Shown: positions 23,133 through 35,500, counted from the stretch's first letter. The stretch: 64,000 nt of DNA from Musa acuminata AAA Group (GCF_036884655.1 NC_088357.1:48971001-49035000), one strand, 5' to 3'. Translations and numbers: made by a program. Notes: generated from the sequence alone by a model not told the origin.

Positions 23133-24105
23133 GCAAAGTGTGTAGTATGTATTTTTTTGAGTTGTGTGTGTGTATTGTGTATGTTATGTATGTGTGTGTA
23201 GTGTGTGTGTGTATGTATGTGTGTGTATAGTGTATGTTGTTTGTGTGTGTATGTATGTGTGTGTATTATGAGTGTATGTGATACGTATTTTATGTGTATA
23301 TTGTTATTAGTTGTGTGTGTATATTGTGTATGTTATGTGTGTGTGTGTGTTTTGTATGTGTATTGTGTGTGTCTTTGTGTGTTGTGCATTGTTTGTGTTA
23401 TGTGTGTTGTTATAAGTTGTGTATGTGTTGTGGGTGTTGTGTGTATGTAGTGTATATTATTTTTTTTTTTGTGTTATGTTATGTGTGCGTGTGTATGTGT
23501 TGTTTGTGAGTTATGAGGGGTTGTTATGAGTTGTGTTGTATATGTTATGTGTGTGTATGTGTTGTGTGTAGTGTGTATTGTTTATGAGTTGTGTGTATGT
23601 GTGTCGTGTATGTTATGTGTGTGTATTGTGTGTGTATGTGTATTGTATGGTGTCTTTGTGTGTTGTTTATTGTGTATGTGAGTTGTTATGAGTTGTGTGT
23701 GTATGTGTATTGTGTGTTGTGTATGTTATGTGTGTGTGTATTGTGTATGTTGTGTGTGTGTGTGTATTGTGTGTTGTGTGTATGTGTGTGTGTGTATTGT
23801 GTATGTTATGTGTGTGTGTATTGTAAGTGTTGAGTTGTGTGTGTATGTGTGCAGGTGTATTATGTATGTTAAGAGTTGTGTGTATGTGTGTGTGTTATGT
23901 ATGCTATGTGTGTTGTGTGTAATGTGTGTTATTATGAGTTGTGTTTGTATACATTGTGTATATTATATGTGTGAAGTGTGTGTTGTTATGAGTTGTATGT
24001 GTATGTATGTGTTGTTTGCAGTATGTGTTGTGTGTATATGTGTATTGTGCATGTGTTGTTTATTGTGTATATGTTATGTGTGTGGGTATTGTATGTTTTA
24101 TGTGA
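23133..24105 (+). repeat. G/T-only satellite, third block
   Basis: Same family and orientation as the other two blocks (TGTGTGTGTATGTGTATTGT, GTTGTTATGAGTTGTGTGT). Long Cys/Val frames are by-products of the composition. Confidence 0.93.
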
Positions 24106-24600
24106 TTGCTGCGATCTTTTTGTCATAGATTACAGATCTATAGTGCAACTTTTTTTCTATGTTATGAGGTGTTTTACAAAGGGCTTTCGATGTGTTAGCA
24201 CAAAAGAGGAAGAAAGGGCAACAACTGTTGCTACCCCTTAGATTGGCAAAAGGCTGCTTGCAGCCTTGGCTGAGAGCCCTTCTTGCTGCTCTAAGCTTGG
24301 CTAAAAGTAGCAAGAATGAGAGCAACAAGACTGCTCTCAACCTGCTACATGGCAACCCTTGCCTAGCTACAAGGGGCACCCCTGGTGGCCAAGGTTTCTT
24401 GGCCGCAAGGGTTGCCCTAGTGGCCAGGACTCTTGGTTGCATGGGCAAGCAAACCCTGGCTATGCAAGTACACCATATAGCTAGTGTTTCTTGGCTGTAG
24501 AGGTAACCTTGGGGGCTAGGGAATCCTAGCCGCCCAAACCTGGCCGCGTGGGGCACCCTATTGTAGGGTACCCCAAAAGGTAGAAAAGTAATTAATTAAA
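24106..24600. other. GC-richer segment upstream of repeat R copy 2
   Basis: Contains several CTTGGC/GCAAGGGTTGCC phrases and GGGTACCCTATTGTAGGGTACCCC at about 24552 (an inverted GGGTACCC pair). Frames on both strands have no family match. It may be part of a larger element that includes repeat R. Confidence 0.4.
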
Positions 24601-24601
24601 T

Positions 24602-24636
24602 AATTTAATAATAATAATAATAATAACAATAATAAC

Positions 24637-24672
<36 letters not shown>

Positions 24673-24686
24673 TATTATTATTATTA
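24602..24686. repeat. AAT/ATT microsatellite
   Basis: An (AAT)n run with a few AAC units switches to (ATT)n near 24671, so the two parts can pair as a hairpin. Confidence 0.93.
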
Positions 24687-25098
24687 TCTAGTAGTCCTAC
24701 ATGATAATGATGTGTACGTGATGTATGATGTAGACGGATAATCATTAACCATATGATGTGTGTATACATGTGATGTGATTATTATTATTATTGGAGCTTG
24801 CGAGCCTCCAATTTTTTTCTCATTTATTGTTGGGCCTACGTGCCTATGATTAAGTTGTAATAATATGAGGAGACACGACGGGAGTGTAGAGGCGATAGCG
24901 AAACCCACGAGACCGAGACGGACGATCACAGGGCATGGAGATGCCTATGCAACCGACGAGAACGAGATGAATGATCATAGGACATAGAGATACGTCGCTG
25001 CACACATAGATCTTGATATGAGTGATTAGGCCCATTGGCTCGGGCTTGATCATATTAGGATGTTGTCCATGATCATCTGGTGTGATTGCTGACACACC

Positions 25099-25145
<47 letters not shown>

Positions 25146-25602
25146 CATGCAACGTAGATATATATTAAATATGTATGTGTATGACACGCCATAGGAGACA
25201 AAATTAAAATCTCCTCTTTCGATAATATTAAGTCGGTAAACGTAAGACAATTAGATTGACCCACGTGACCTTCCATCATTATAGGTAGGAATCGATTCCT
25301 AACGTAGGTTGAGTTGGTCGAGTCCCTCGAGACTCACCTATATTGCGATTCGTTATCTTGCCTACGACATAGAGATGTCATTGGTGACCTAAGGATATGG
25401 TATGCTTGGTCGAGTCTCTCAAGATTACGTTAACACGCTGATTAGATCCCGATCCCCATTAGAGATCCGTCGAGGATCTTTGATTCATATACCGAAGGGA
25501 GTTATGTTAGTTTGTTAGAAAATATTACAGATATACTTAAATTGTGCAAGACACGAACTAACAGATCAGATTTCAAATACAAGCCCAACATTACACTGGA
25601 TA
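24685..25602 (+). repeat. Interspersed repeat R, copy 2
   Basis: Matches 17692-18815 from TATCTAGTAG to ACACTGGATAC, including two GTCGAGTC(C/T)CTC(G/A)AG motifs. It contains a (TA)n run at about 25101-25141 where copy 1 has only a short TA tract. It is followed without gap by a BIG Sec7 exon. Confidence 0.8.
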
Positions 25603-25673
25603 CTACATATGTTCTTGCTTATTCTATAATAATGCTAAACGTTGATGCACACAATAGTATGGTGAAAGATAAG
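25603..25673 (+). pseudogene. Second copy of the BIG-type Sec7 exon, partial
   Basis: Reads TYVLAYSIIMLNVDAHNSMV, then KDK before the donor-like GTTTGTTACTGA. It matches exon a at about 19101-19171, including the following intron bases. Its 5' half has been replaced by repeat R. Here TYVLAYS is closer to the Sec7 consensus than the TPYVIDYS of the first copy, so it is not a recent copy of that one. Confidence 0.85.
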
Positions 25674-25867
25674 GTTTGTTACTGAAGGAAGCTACGAGCT
25701 CTTGCTAGGTTGTTGGACTCCTCCATTGACAATAGAGAGGAAGTCTCGATTCGTTGCGTCTATGATTGAGGCAACAATAGAAAGCATCGACGATGGAGGC
25801 AGAAGCAACGCTAGGATTGGCTCGAGGTCATGTGAGTGTGAAGAGTGGCTTTTAAGGGTAAGAAAAA

Positions 25868-25986
25868 GGGTTATTAAACTAGGTGCTCGCACGAAGCCTG
25901 GGTTTGAGTAAGCGCCTAAGCAGTGCCTCATTGAAGCACACCGCCTGGTCTACACATGAGACGCTCGAGCGCCTATTTAAATCATT
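25868..25986. mobile_element. Possible short hAT-like miniature element
   Basis: Starts GGGTTATTAAACTAGGTGCTCG and ends CGAGCGCCTATTTAAATCAT. The ends are imperfect inverted repeats of the TTTAAxTAGGxGCTCG type also seen at 46002. No clear target duplication. Confidence 0.4.
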
Positions 25987-26483
25987 ACTTTTCTTCCTTC
26001 TGTTACACTTCTTGGCTCAATGTCTTTACTATTCTCTTGATCTCTACAATTTTTTTCCTCTGCTGCAGCTATTAATTAAATGACAGCTTATAAAATGATG
26101 TCAATTTTGAAGAGATCCTTAACTAAGATCAGGGCAACCTAGGACCACAAACTTGCACTAATTTTGTCATCCGTCAATCTGGTTAATCTTTATGGAATTC
26201 CTTTCTCTTTTCCCTATTATTGGTCTTCAATATTCACTTTTACAAGAGAATATTTTATTTTATTTTTCCTAATTGAAATTTGTGATTTTTTTTCTTGGAC
26301 TTGATCTGGTTAAGCTGTATGATTATGAAGATAATCATATTAACTCAAAACATGATCTTAATAATCTATGAAGTTATGAAGGACATATAAACATTTTTAT
26401 CAGTGAATAGATTGAAATCCAACCTCGGGAAGGATGGGAGAAATGAACCTGATGCTTTAGAACATACTACAGCATTTCTTTTA
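25987..26483. other. Intergenic, no gene seen
   Basis: AT-rich 3' flank of the helicase pseudogene. No conserved frame or repeat recognised. Confidence 0.4.
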
Positions 26484-27931
26484 CTAGGCACTGTCATCGG
26501 GAATGGTTGATATCGAGTCTCTCTGTGGTCGGTGCTTTGTTTTACTAGGCAAAGCTAGAATCCAGGAAGGAACCTCACAGCCAGATGCTGCCATCAAATT
26601 GACTATGTTCCTCAGAAAAGGCTTATCCTCTTCGATGAAGAATGTTACAGCTTAGAACAATAGGAGAAACTAGGCAGAAGATCACAAGGCATAAGATTGG
26701 GAAAAGAAGAGCTTTAGAATCTGGATAGACAAATTTTAGAAAAGCATAAGATTAGGAAAAGAAAAGCTTTAGAATATGGAAAGACGATCACAAGGAATGA
26801 AGCCTGAGTGTGCATCTGCATAAAGATCATTAACAGTAGAAACTAGGCAGAAGATGGAAAAGTTGAATTTTGGGCATGGTACTATTGTTTTAAGGTTCAT
26901 AAACATCTCATCCAATCATGAATTCATATTTGCTTATTGGTAAGACTTAACTTTATTCATCTGTTTATTCTCATCAAGATGATGACATCCAATCCTAATC
27001 CAAAGTTCTGAATAGGCATTGCCTTCTGTATTAGGATGCATTCCCAACATGAGTTTGCATGACCTGATATGCTAGTCCCAAACCTTACCTCTACCATTGA
27101 CCCTCTCCCTCTCTCTGCAGGATGTTTGATTATTACTGTTTGAGAAAAGAGAGTGCTCAATGTTTTAAAAATTGTTAAATAAATCTAAATTGCTACTAAT
27201 AACAATATTATTAGGGAGCCTCGAACTACCGTTTAAACAATTTCAATTGTATTAGTGCACTACACTGACATATTTATATTCATAATATAGAAAGGATATC
27301 CATCATTAAAAAGGAATAAGATATCATGCCTGTTCTGCTTGACAGACAGGCATATTTGATTAATCATGTGAATTTAATGTGCTAGAAATATAAAGATATC
27401 AGTTGTACCTCTGAAAAGCTTTGACGAATAGCAAGCAAAATTCCCTTTTTCACTACAGGCAAAAACAGGCTTTTGCTTAATCATCTCGGAGGCAGAATTT
27501 CTGTCAAAAGTTGTTCTGTTAGAGATGTATCATCTGAATAAGAAACTGGGAAGTTCATAGTGTAAATACGATTCTACATGCATACTTTTCTACCAATGAT
27601 GATTCGAACTGCATCAACCATAACTGTACTTGCAAGTTTTTCAACAGGAAAACTCACACTGAACAGTGTAGCACTACAGTAGTTTTTGAACAGGCTTTGA
27701 CCACAGAATCAATTTGTTCTACAAAACCTAGCTCAAAAAGCTTATCAGCTTCATCCAAGACAAGATATTTAACCCTGCACAGAGCAAATACTAAATGAGA
27801 TATGCATGACCATTAATAAAAGTTATTGCACTTTATACACCACTTCTTACATAAAAAATGCTGAATGCTATGGATACAAAGTCAATATGACAACATATTT
27901 ATGTGTTAATAATATCTATAATACATCAATG

Positions 27932-29239
27932 CAAGGAGTTTAATTTCGAATGATATCGTTCGGTATGGGCAGTACGTACCGATCCACCAGCAGATTGGTA
28001 CACGGACCGTCCGCTATCGGGTGGTACCATCGATTAGGGCTATTTTCGCCCTATTACCATACGAAATCGATCGGTGATGGTCGATTTCGACCGTCGCCGC
28101 CCGCTACCGGGCGGTATTAGCTGAGGGAGAAGGAAGAAGAGGGAGAAGAAAAGGGAGAACTTGGAAATCCGACACCGCTCTCCCTCGACGATCTCGATCT
28201 GTCATCGTCCTGTTATGAACGGTCGTCGCGCACCCACAACAACTCCGTTCAATGAACCGTTCGTCGCCCTCGTCTACATGTACAACTGCTTAGCAGCATG
28301 TTTTGGCCTGGTTTTAAGTCCTTTTGCTTGTAAAAATGTAAGTTCGAACAAGTTGCAGCGCTATAGTGCGACAGCTTACCGAACCGAGCAAAACAGCCCC
28401 AAAACAGCTCTGTTTTCGCGTGCCATAGGTTGTTTTCTGCAGCTTACCGCCGCATGCGAAACGTCAGCCGTCTCAACACCCTAAAACCACCCGGGTGGCA
28501 CCATGGGGGATGGGGCTTCGGTATAGTGTCGAGCGTTGAACAATATTTCACAAGTTCGCACGTTACCTTGACGGGAACTTGTTGTCGCGCCCGGCACCCG
28601 GTGAGCAGCTATTTGTGGACTTGTAGCTATTTGTCAACCCTCTAAAGTCCTTGTTTTCCTCCTCTCCCTCTTTTCTCTTGTGCACGCAAGGTGCTCGCTG
28701 AATTTCTTGTAAAGCTTTCCCTTTTCATGAGACGTCGGGACTTGTCTGTCGCTCGTTCTTCGAACTAATCAACTTTCTCTTTTATAGGTCCTTCGGGACC
28801 TACGAGAGGTTGCAAGTGGGCTAATCTTTACGGATGCAAATTGCAAGGGCAAAGCGCGACTTAGGCAATACAAGCTAAGTTCGCGTCTTTGTCGCAAGGG
28901 TGCCTCACGATTTAGGCAAAATAAGCTAAGTTCGCGTCTTTGCCGTAAGGGTGCCTCACGACTTAGGCAAGTCCAGCTAAGTCCGTGATAATCCTCTTTC
29001 GTCGGATGCTGCAGATGAGATGTCGCCTTCTCGTTTGAGGCGACAAGGCATCGGCGTCGTCGGCGACTTCTCATCCGCGCAGGGAGAAGAAACCGAGCAG
29101 AAGAAACGAGGCGACGTCGCCTTGATGACGTCACCCTATTTTCGCGGGGAGAAGAAACCTGGCGACGAAATGAGGCAAGGTTTCTTCTCCCCATGCGAGT
29201 AGAAGAAACGAGGCGACGTCGCCCTTTTTTTTATTTTTT

Positions 29240-29291
<52 letters not shown>

Positions 29292-29379
29292 CGAGTGATA
29301 CGCTAGAACGTATCGCTCGATATACTCGTATCGTATCGAGCTAAACTCGATACTCCATGATATGAAATTATGAACCTTG
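27932..29379. mobile_element. hAT-type non-autonomous element with nested solo LTR
   Basis: Left end CAAGGAGTTTAATTTCGAAT; inverted right end CAAGGTTCATAATTTCATAT. Subterminal GGTATGGGCAGTACGTACCG and TATCGTATCGAGC blocks match the other elements of this family. The internal part carries GGCGACGTCGCC palindromes, GAGAAGAAAC phrases and a (TA)n run at 29244-29288. Flanking 8-mers CATCAATG and CTTTCATG agree at only 5 of 8 bases, so the duplication is weak. It sits in a helicase pseudogene intron. Confidence 0.7.
28211..28990 (+). repeat. Solo LTR nested in the hAT-type element
   Basis: TGTTATGAACGGTCGTCGCG through CTAAGTCCGTGATA. It aligns along its length with the solo LTR at 39481-40213 and, inverted, with 47306-48067. 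The usual ends are TGTCACG/CGTGACA; here both carry one change. No internal region and no clear target duplication. Frames inside are by-products. Confidence 0.75.
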
Positions 29380-30286
29380 CTTTCATGTGCCTTCTCTAAT
29401 CCCTGTAAGATAAGGACTTCACAAACTCGAATTTGCATATTGTGATTAAAAAATAAATGGTCTAAATTCCTGTATTTTGTATAGAGATAATAAATCAGTT
29501 GTGATTGCTATTCTGAAAAAACACCATTTTCCTGCTCCAATCCCACGATCTAACATCCTGCACCTGTCCAAGTTTTCTAGTAAACAGAGTTGGCTGATCA
29601 TAACAACATTCAATAGAGATCTTAATGCATTTATACATGCTATTGTATTCTCACAACAGTCCTATTCAACTACTCTAACCTCCCAATACATTTTCTTTTA
29701 ACCAAGCATAAAGTAAAACACCATTTGCTATGACTACCAGCTAATTTTGTACCACATCAGCTCAATTCTAGCATGAAACAGAGAAGCATAATTGTGCTTC
29801 CTATGCATATAAGTGCATCCATGGCATATATACTGGTGCATGCTACCACATGGTGGCATGAGCATGGTTGATGCATGCTAACAGAACACCATAAAGGTCA
29901 CTGGCATGGCGGTAGGCCTACATCATGTAAGCAAATAAAACAGAGAAAGAATAATTGATATACAGACAAATGGGAAGCCATTAAGAATAAACAGATAAGA
30001 ATATCCTCATCTTCAAAGAGGTGAGTGTTGGCATGATGACAAAAAACATATAATTACATTAATATTTCTCACCAACAAAATCTGGTTGTGATCTGAGCTT
30101 CATAATCAATTTTAATAGGCCCAGAAGAAGAGCAGACTCTGATTTATGTGATTTGAAACACAACAAACCTAGAGATCTATGCATATCTTTTATGTTCCAA
30201 TTTTTGATATTTGCTAGTTCATAGCATAAAAAAGTGCGGAATGAATTTACTATAAACAGGACATACAAAGTTTTTTTAGTTCATAC
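29380..30286 (-). other. Intron sequence of the helicase pseudogene
   Basis: Lies between the exons at 30287-30480 and 27586-27774. AT-rich, no gene. Confidence 0.5.
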
Positions 30287-30914
30287 CGACTCAAGTCAAG
30301 CTTCCTTTTGCAAATAGCAAAGTCCAACCGGAGAGGAGTGGATATGATTATATCATGGCAATTTTTCAAAATCACCAAATCTGTAGAGCTCCTTAGTCAT
30401 TAACTGGATGTAAAATTTCCTCCCCGTAATTCTCTAGTTGGGCAGAGAACAACAGCTTGTACACTATTCTTTAACCCTGGCTAATAACAGTAAGAAAAAC
30501 TTAAACTAATGCAAAGTAAAAGACTGACAAGATGGTAGTCCATGTATAATAATGATACCTTAATCTTCATGAGCATTGGACATAAAAACGCCAATGTCTT
30601 GCCAGAACCAGTTGCTGCACATGCAAAGCAGTCCCTCTTCTGAAATATGTAAAACCATGATATGTTAGTCCTGAACTATTCAGATAATGATAATATTGTA
30701 ACAGCATAGAGAAATTAGTTCAGCAGTAAAAGAGTAAATTTTCTAAAGTTCAATAAAAGATAGACATAGAGAGAGAATGGGGGAAGGAAAGACAGAGAAG
30801 CAAAATTTAAGGCATACAGAAAGGAGTACTGGAATAGCCTGCCTCTGAATAGGTGTAGGCTCTCGAAAACCAAGTTCAGAAAAGTTACGCAAAATATATG
30901 GTTTGCAGTTATAC

Positions 30915-32092
30915 CTGCACACAAAATCAAAAATTCAAGAACTTAGAAATTCGGCAAGAAAACTGCAACTGTATAAAAGGATGAACTAAAAAAGAAACAT
31001 GCTGGAAATGTGATTTGTTCTTTTTGACAACATATAGTCACATAATTATTACTATGAAGTAGTACATTTCAGCGCTATAGGTACCCATATGTAAGGAATT
31101 TACTAGAGCACAAGATACCAAAGACAGAGAAGAGGCCAGATAATCCCCAAAACAATGAAAAATGACAGTATGATATAGCAAGTCCTTGTTATAGATATTA
31201 TATTGTTCTTATTTATTATTCCTTACAATATTACTTCTATAGGTACAAAAACATCTTGGATAAACACATCAATTATGGAACCCTGTGCAATAAATTCTGG
31301 AAGAAAATAAAATGTCAAAATACTGATGATGCAAAAACAAAGAAAAAACATTATTGATTTTGTTTGATCAACCATCTAACGCGATGACATTGTCATTCAG
31401 CCTCAACTCTGGAGGTTACCAAAATGAAGAATCAATCTCTATCGTCAACTAGCAATAGTGATTAGCAGCAGATGAAACGACATTGTCTGTTTTCTTTGCT
31501 TTTTTTGACAGAACTATTAAAGGTAAAACTAAGAACCATTATGTCTCTTTCTTTTGTTTCAAGCTAATAAGATAAAAATTCTACAGTAAGGATGTGAGGA
31601 TTAAACATCTGAAGACATTGTTCAGTATATTGGTTCAATGGTAGCAAATATTTTATGCAGTAACTGATGGTCATGATAGTCTATGATCATCATGTCTTTA
31701 ATCCTAAAGAGCTTAAATAAAGGCAGGACAAAAAGATAATGGTTGTGAACCTCCTTAATCAAAGAATAAACAGGAAATGTCGCTGCTGCCTGCATTGCAC
31801 AAATATAGGACACCACAGAGCTTGCCACATGCGATCAGCTCAAGGTCTGGACATGTATTATGATATTGAGATAATATAAACTAAGGATTTGAATTCAGCC
31901 AGTAACATGTTCATACTGGCTGGGCTGCTCAGGGGCATGAGTGCATACAGAATATGCTATGCACTGATGCCACTACATAGGCCAGTATGAGATCGTTCAG
32001 CATGTACCATCAAAAAATTTGTGCCAAAAGCCAAGCAACAGTGTGCTGCAAGTTGATCTCTAAACAAGGATTCTCCATATATGGGATCTCAC
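30915..32092 (-). other. Intron of the helicase pseudogene, nothing else seen
   Basis: Bounded by a good donor (AG/GTGAGATCCC at 32092) and acceptor (TTGTGTGCAG at 30915). AT-rich. Confidence 0.5.
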
Positions 32093-32672
32093 CTTGAGCT
32101 TAGCTCTGCAAAACTCTCAAGCGGGGGAGGAACACCATGTCCCGAAATGTGAATTCCATACTTCTTACGCAGAATAGAAGCTTTCTGAAGCAGGAAACAA
32201 AAATTTTAAGGTATGAAAACAAAAAAGAATCATTCAACAAAAAATAACAAAACTAGACCAAAATCACCTCAATCTCCTTTTCCACGTCCTTCTTCATCTC
32301 AGCAGAAGTAACCTCCAAAGCATTTCTTTCTAGAATAGAGGACAAAGACTCGGAACTCTTGAACACACTGAACCCCTCCACAGCATCTCATACACCAAAT
32401 CCCAAACAAGATTATGACATGTAAACGAAGCTCGCATCACACAAAAGGTGCGTGTAGGTAAGCCAGAGATGCAACCAGAAGAGTCCTTATCCTTGCGCAT
32501 TCGCTTCTTCTCCTTCTTGTTCGCCTTCACCTTCAGCAAGGTGTCCGGCGCTGCATCCGCTATGCCCTCAAGATCATCCGGTTCTTTCTTCGGCTGCTGC
32601 AACAAAGAACAAAGATTCAAGGATTAAAGTCAATCCAAACAGGGAATTGGTTCATAGACCAGCACAAATTAA

Positions 32673-33597
32673 CTAAAAATAGACTAAAAAATAGGTTAAC
32701 TGTATACAAGTAGTCTTGTCTGACCAAACCATAATTAACTAAAATTAGACTAAAAAAGAGGCATTAATGTTGAAGATTATGAGAATTAAAAAATATGATA
32801 ATTGGGATATTGTCATGAGAATTGCAAAACTGAACAATTTTTATGAACAGCCTACAAGGCTGGTACTTTTATATAAAGAAAATGTGCAGACATTTGTGCT
32901 ATAAAGAATCACATAAAATATAGTAAATAATCAATATAAGAAAAGATGAAAGAAAACAACCACAAACAAATGAAACATTTACCAAATTAAATACCTCATC
33001 ATGAAGAACTGCAGATGACCAAGAATATAAAATACAACAGTAAACAATTTCAATGGTCAAAATAACCTTAAAGCTTCATCACACAAAATACAGAGCTTAA
33101 TATATCATAAACCTTACCACCATGGGTTTTTATAAATAAAATGGATGATCTCCAATGGAATAGTTTAAATAACTCCATAAAAGAGAGCAAACATATATAT
33201 AAACTATGCTACTCCACATCAAAACCAATACTTTATTTTAGAAGTAAATAACTACAGTGTTATTGGTGCCAAGTCTATGTACTATAAATTTAGACACATA
33301 AAAAACTGCAAGCAATAGATCAATAAACGTATCATGATTAGAGAAGCTACAAGCTCCAATGTCTAAAATCCCCAAGCTAATCTGGATGTCTACCACCTCA
33401 AAGCTATCAGAGACCAAATTCGCAAACAAGAACCATGAAACAACCTACAATCCTTATAAAACAGGAAATCAGATGCAATTAATATACTAAATCAAGCGTC
33501 AAGAACAAGGCCGCCCCTAAAACCATTGCAGATCTACCTGATCTAATGGTTTCCACTACAAACAACCAATGCTTATACCCACCATATCCGTCTCTAA
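32673..33597. repeat. 925-bp segmental duplication, copy A1
   Basis: Nearly identical to 34140-35064 at a constant offset of 1467 bp, with few substitutions by eye. Lies in the 5' region of the helicase pseudogene. The short minus-strand frame in each copy (MFANLVSDSFEVV... and MFANLVPDSFEVL...) has no family match. Confidence 0.93.
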
Positions 33598-34139
33598 TCA
33601 TGATCCTTGGTGCAGCAGCAAAGCTTGCTATGAAAATCTATGACCAAAAGAATCTATTCAAAAGAATCCTTGTACCAACACTTCTCTGCACCAAGGATCA
33701 AGAATTTGCGATAGAATGGCCACTATAGGACAGGAAACAAACGAATGCAAGAGATCACCATCGATGCAACTATAGAAAACCCTCCTTGTTGATCGCCACA
33801 TTCGTTTTTAGCCTCTACCAAGGAAGCTAAGCTAATGATGGTGTCAACGGCTAGGTTTTCACCACCATCAAGGAAGCGGTGGTCATGAAATAGACCATAA
33901 GAATCTTTACCAAAGAATCCCTATACCGAACTATCTTTGGACCAAGGATCAAGAACTTATGATGGAACGATGACAATAAGGATGGAAGCAAGCAAAAGCA
34001 TGCCATCGTCATCGAAGACCGATGCAACGAGAGAAAACCCACCTCCGCCTCGTCCATGAAAAATAGACTAAAAATAGACTAAAAAAGAGGCATTAATGTT
34101 TTGTCTGACCAATAGACTAAAAATAGACTAAAAAATAGA
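33598..34139. other. Spacer between duplication copies
   Basis: Holds a perfect 15-bp inverted repeat, TGATCCTTGGTGCAG, at 33601-33615 and 33686-33700, and two diverged copies of a roughly 150-bp sequence (ACCAAGGATCAAGAA at 33690 and 33951). The end is a minisatellite of AAAATAGACT units. Confidence 0.7.
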
Positions 34140-35064
34140 CTAAAAATAGACTAAAAAATAGATTAACTGTATACAAGTAGTCTTGTCTGACCAAACCATA
34201 ATTAATTAAAAATAAACTAAAAAAGAGGCATTAATGTTGAAGATTATGAGAATTAAAAAATATGATAATTGGGATATTGTCATGAGAATTGTAAAACTGG
34301 ACAATTTTTATGAACAACCTACAAGGCTGGTACTTTTATATAAAGAAAGTGTGCAGACATTTGTGCTATAAAGAATCACATAAAATATAGTAAATAATCA
34401 ATACAAGAAAAGATGAAAGAAAACAACCACAAACAAATTAAACATTTACCAAATTAAATACCTCATCATGAAGAACTGCAGATGACCAAGAATATAAAAT
34501 ACAACAGTAAACAATTTCAATGGTCAAAATAACCTTAAAGCTTCATCACACAAAATACAGAGCTTAATATATCATAAACCTTACCACCATGGGTTTCTAT
34601 AAATAAAATGGATGATCTCCAATGGAATAGTTTAAATAACTCCATAAAAGAGAGCAAACATATATATAAACCATGCTACTCCACATCAAAACCAATACTT
34701 TATTTTAGAAGTAAATAACTACAGTGTTATTGGTGCCAAGTCTTTGTACTATAAATTTAGACACATAAAAAACTGCAAGTAATATATCAATAAACGTATC
34801 ATGATTAGAGAAGCTACAAGCTCCAAGGTCTAAAATCCCCAAGCTAATCTGGATGTCTAACACCTCAAAGCTATCAGGGACCAAATTCGCAAACAAGAAC
34901 CATGAAACAGCCTACAATCCTTATAAAACAGGAAATCAGATGCAATTAATATACTAAATCAAGCATCAAGAACAAGGCCGCCCCTAAAACCATTGCAGAT
35001 CTACCTGATCTAATGGTTTCCACTACGAACAACCAATGCTTATACCCACCATATCCGTCTCTAA
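34140..35064. repeat. 925-bp segmental duplication, copy A2
   Basis: Second copy of 32673-33597. Unlike A1, it runs straight on into the first of three repeated 5' exon units. Confidence 0.93.
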
Positions 35065-35500
35065 AACAAGATTCCCAGCGTTAGATCGATCAAAAAATAA
35101 ACACAAAAAAGAAGAGAATGATACCGATCTGAAAAAAGAATAGATATCTGTCTAACGGATTGCTTGATCAAAGACACACCGATCCATAATTTAGTAGAGA
35201 ACACACTTGTAAATTTCTTCAAATCGACTCGAAAATATCGAAATAGTAGACACAGGACTCGATCGATCCACTCAGGTACACGATCAGCAACCAGATAAAC
35301 GAAGAAAACATGAAAATAGACAAAGATCTCCAGAAATCAAGGAATCATATGAGATTAAGGTTTTACCCTTCCGAAGCGGTCCCCTCTTTTCTCGGAGACA
35401 AAGGAGAGAGGTGATAGAAATGCAAGAACGGGATGACAGAGAGTTCCTCTCGCGTATTAAATGGCAGTGATTCCTCTTTTTTCTTAGGGTGCATACAAAG
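34956..35500 (-). repeat. Repeated 5' exon/promoter unit U1
   Basis: Shared with U2 and U3. It contains the sequence whose minus strand reads CTTTGTCTCCGAGAAAAGAG, then GACCGCTTCGGAAGG/GTAAAACC, a probable non-coding first exon with donor. Ends at the TTAATACGCGAGAGGAAC block. Confidence 0.8.

Larger units (their letters stand above)
26484..32596 (-). pseudogene. RH57: DEAD-box RNA helicase 57 (ROK1/DDX52) gene, decayed
   Basis: ROK1-type helicases act in 18S rRNA maturation in the nucleolus. Exons in gene order: 32476-32596 (DDLEGIADAAPDTLLKVKAN), 32268-32396 (DAVEGFSVFKSSESLSSIL), 32093-32184 (LRKKYGIHISGHGVPPPLES), 30818-30914 (Q motif, FREPTPIQRQAIPVLL), 30559-30639 (motif I, ATGSGKT), 30287-30480 (PTREL, STPLRL), 27586-27774 (motif II, LDEADKLFELGF), 27409-27500 (IKQKPVFACSEKG) and about 26484-26651 (FIEEDKPFLRNIVNLM, ending KHRPQRDSISTIPDDSA and stop). 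Damage: about 40 bp lost after PTREL; a frameshift before STPLRL; the SAT motif III destroyed near 27660-27690; an extra base after SEKG; exons for helicase motifs IV-VI missing between 26652 and 27408. The start-codon exon was not found. Splice sites are mostly intact, so the gene decayed in place. Family match is from memory of plant RH57. Confidence 0.88.

Noticed and set aside
27932..29438. Frames of 100-141 codons between 28161 and 29438
   Set aside because: They lie in a nested solo LTR and hAT-type element; composition is repeat-derived.
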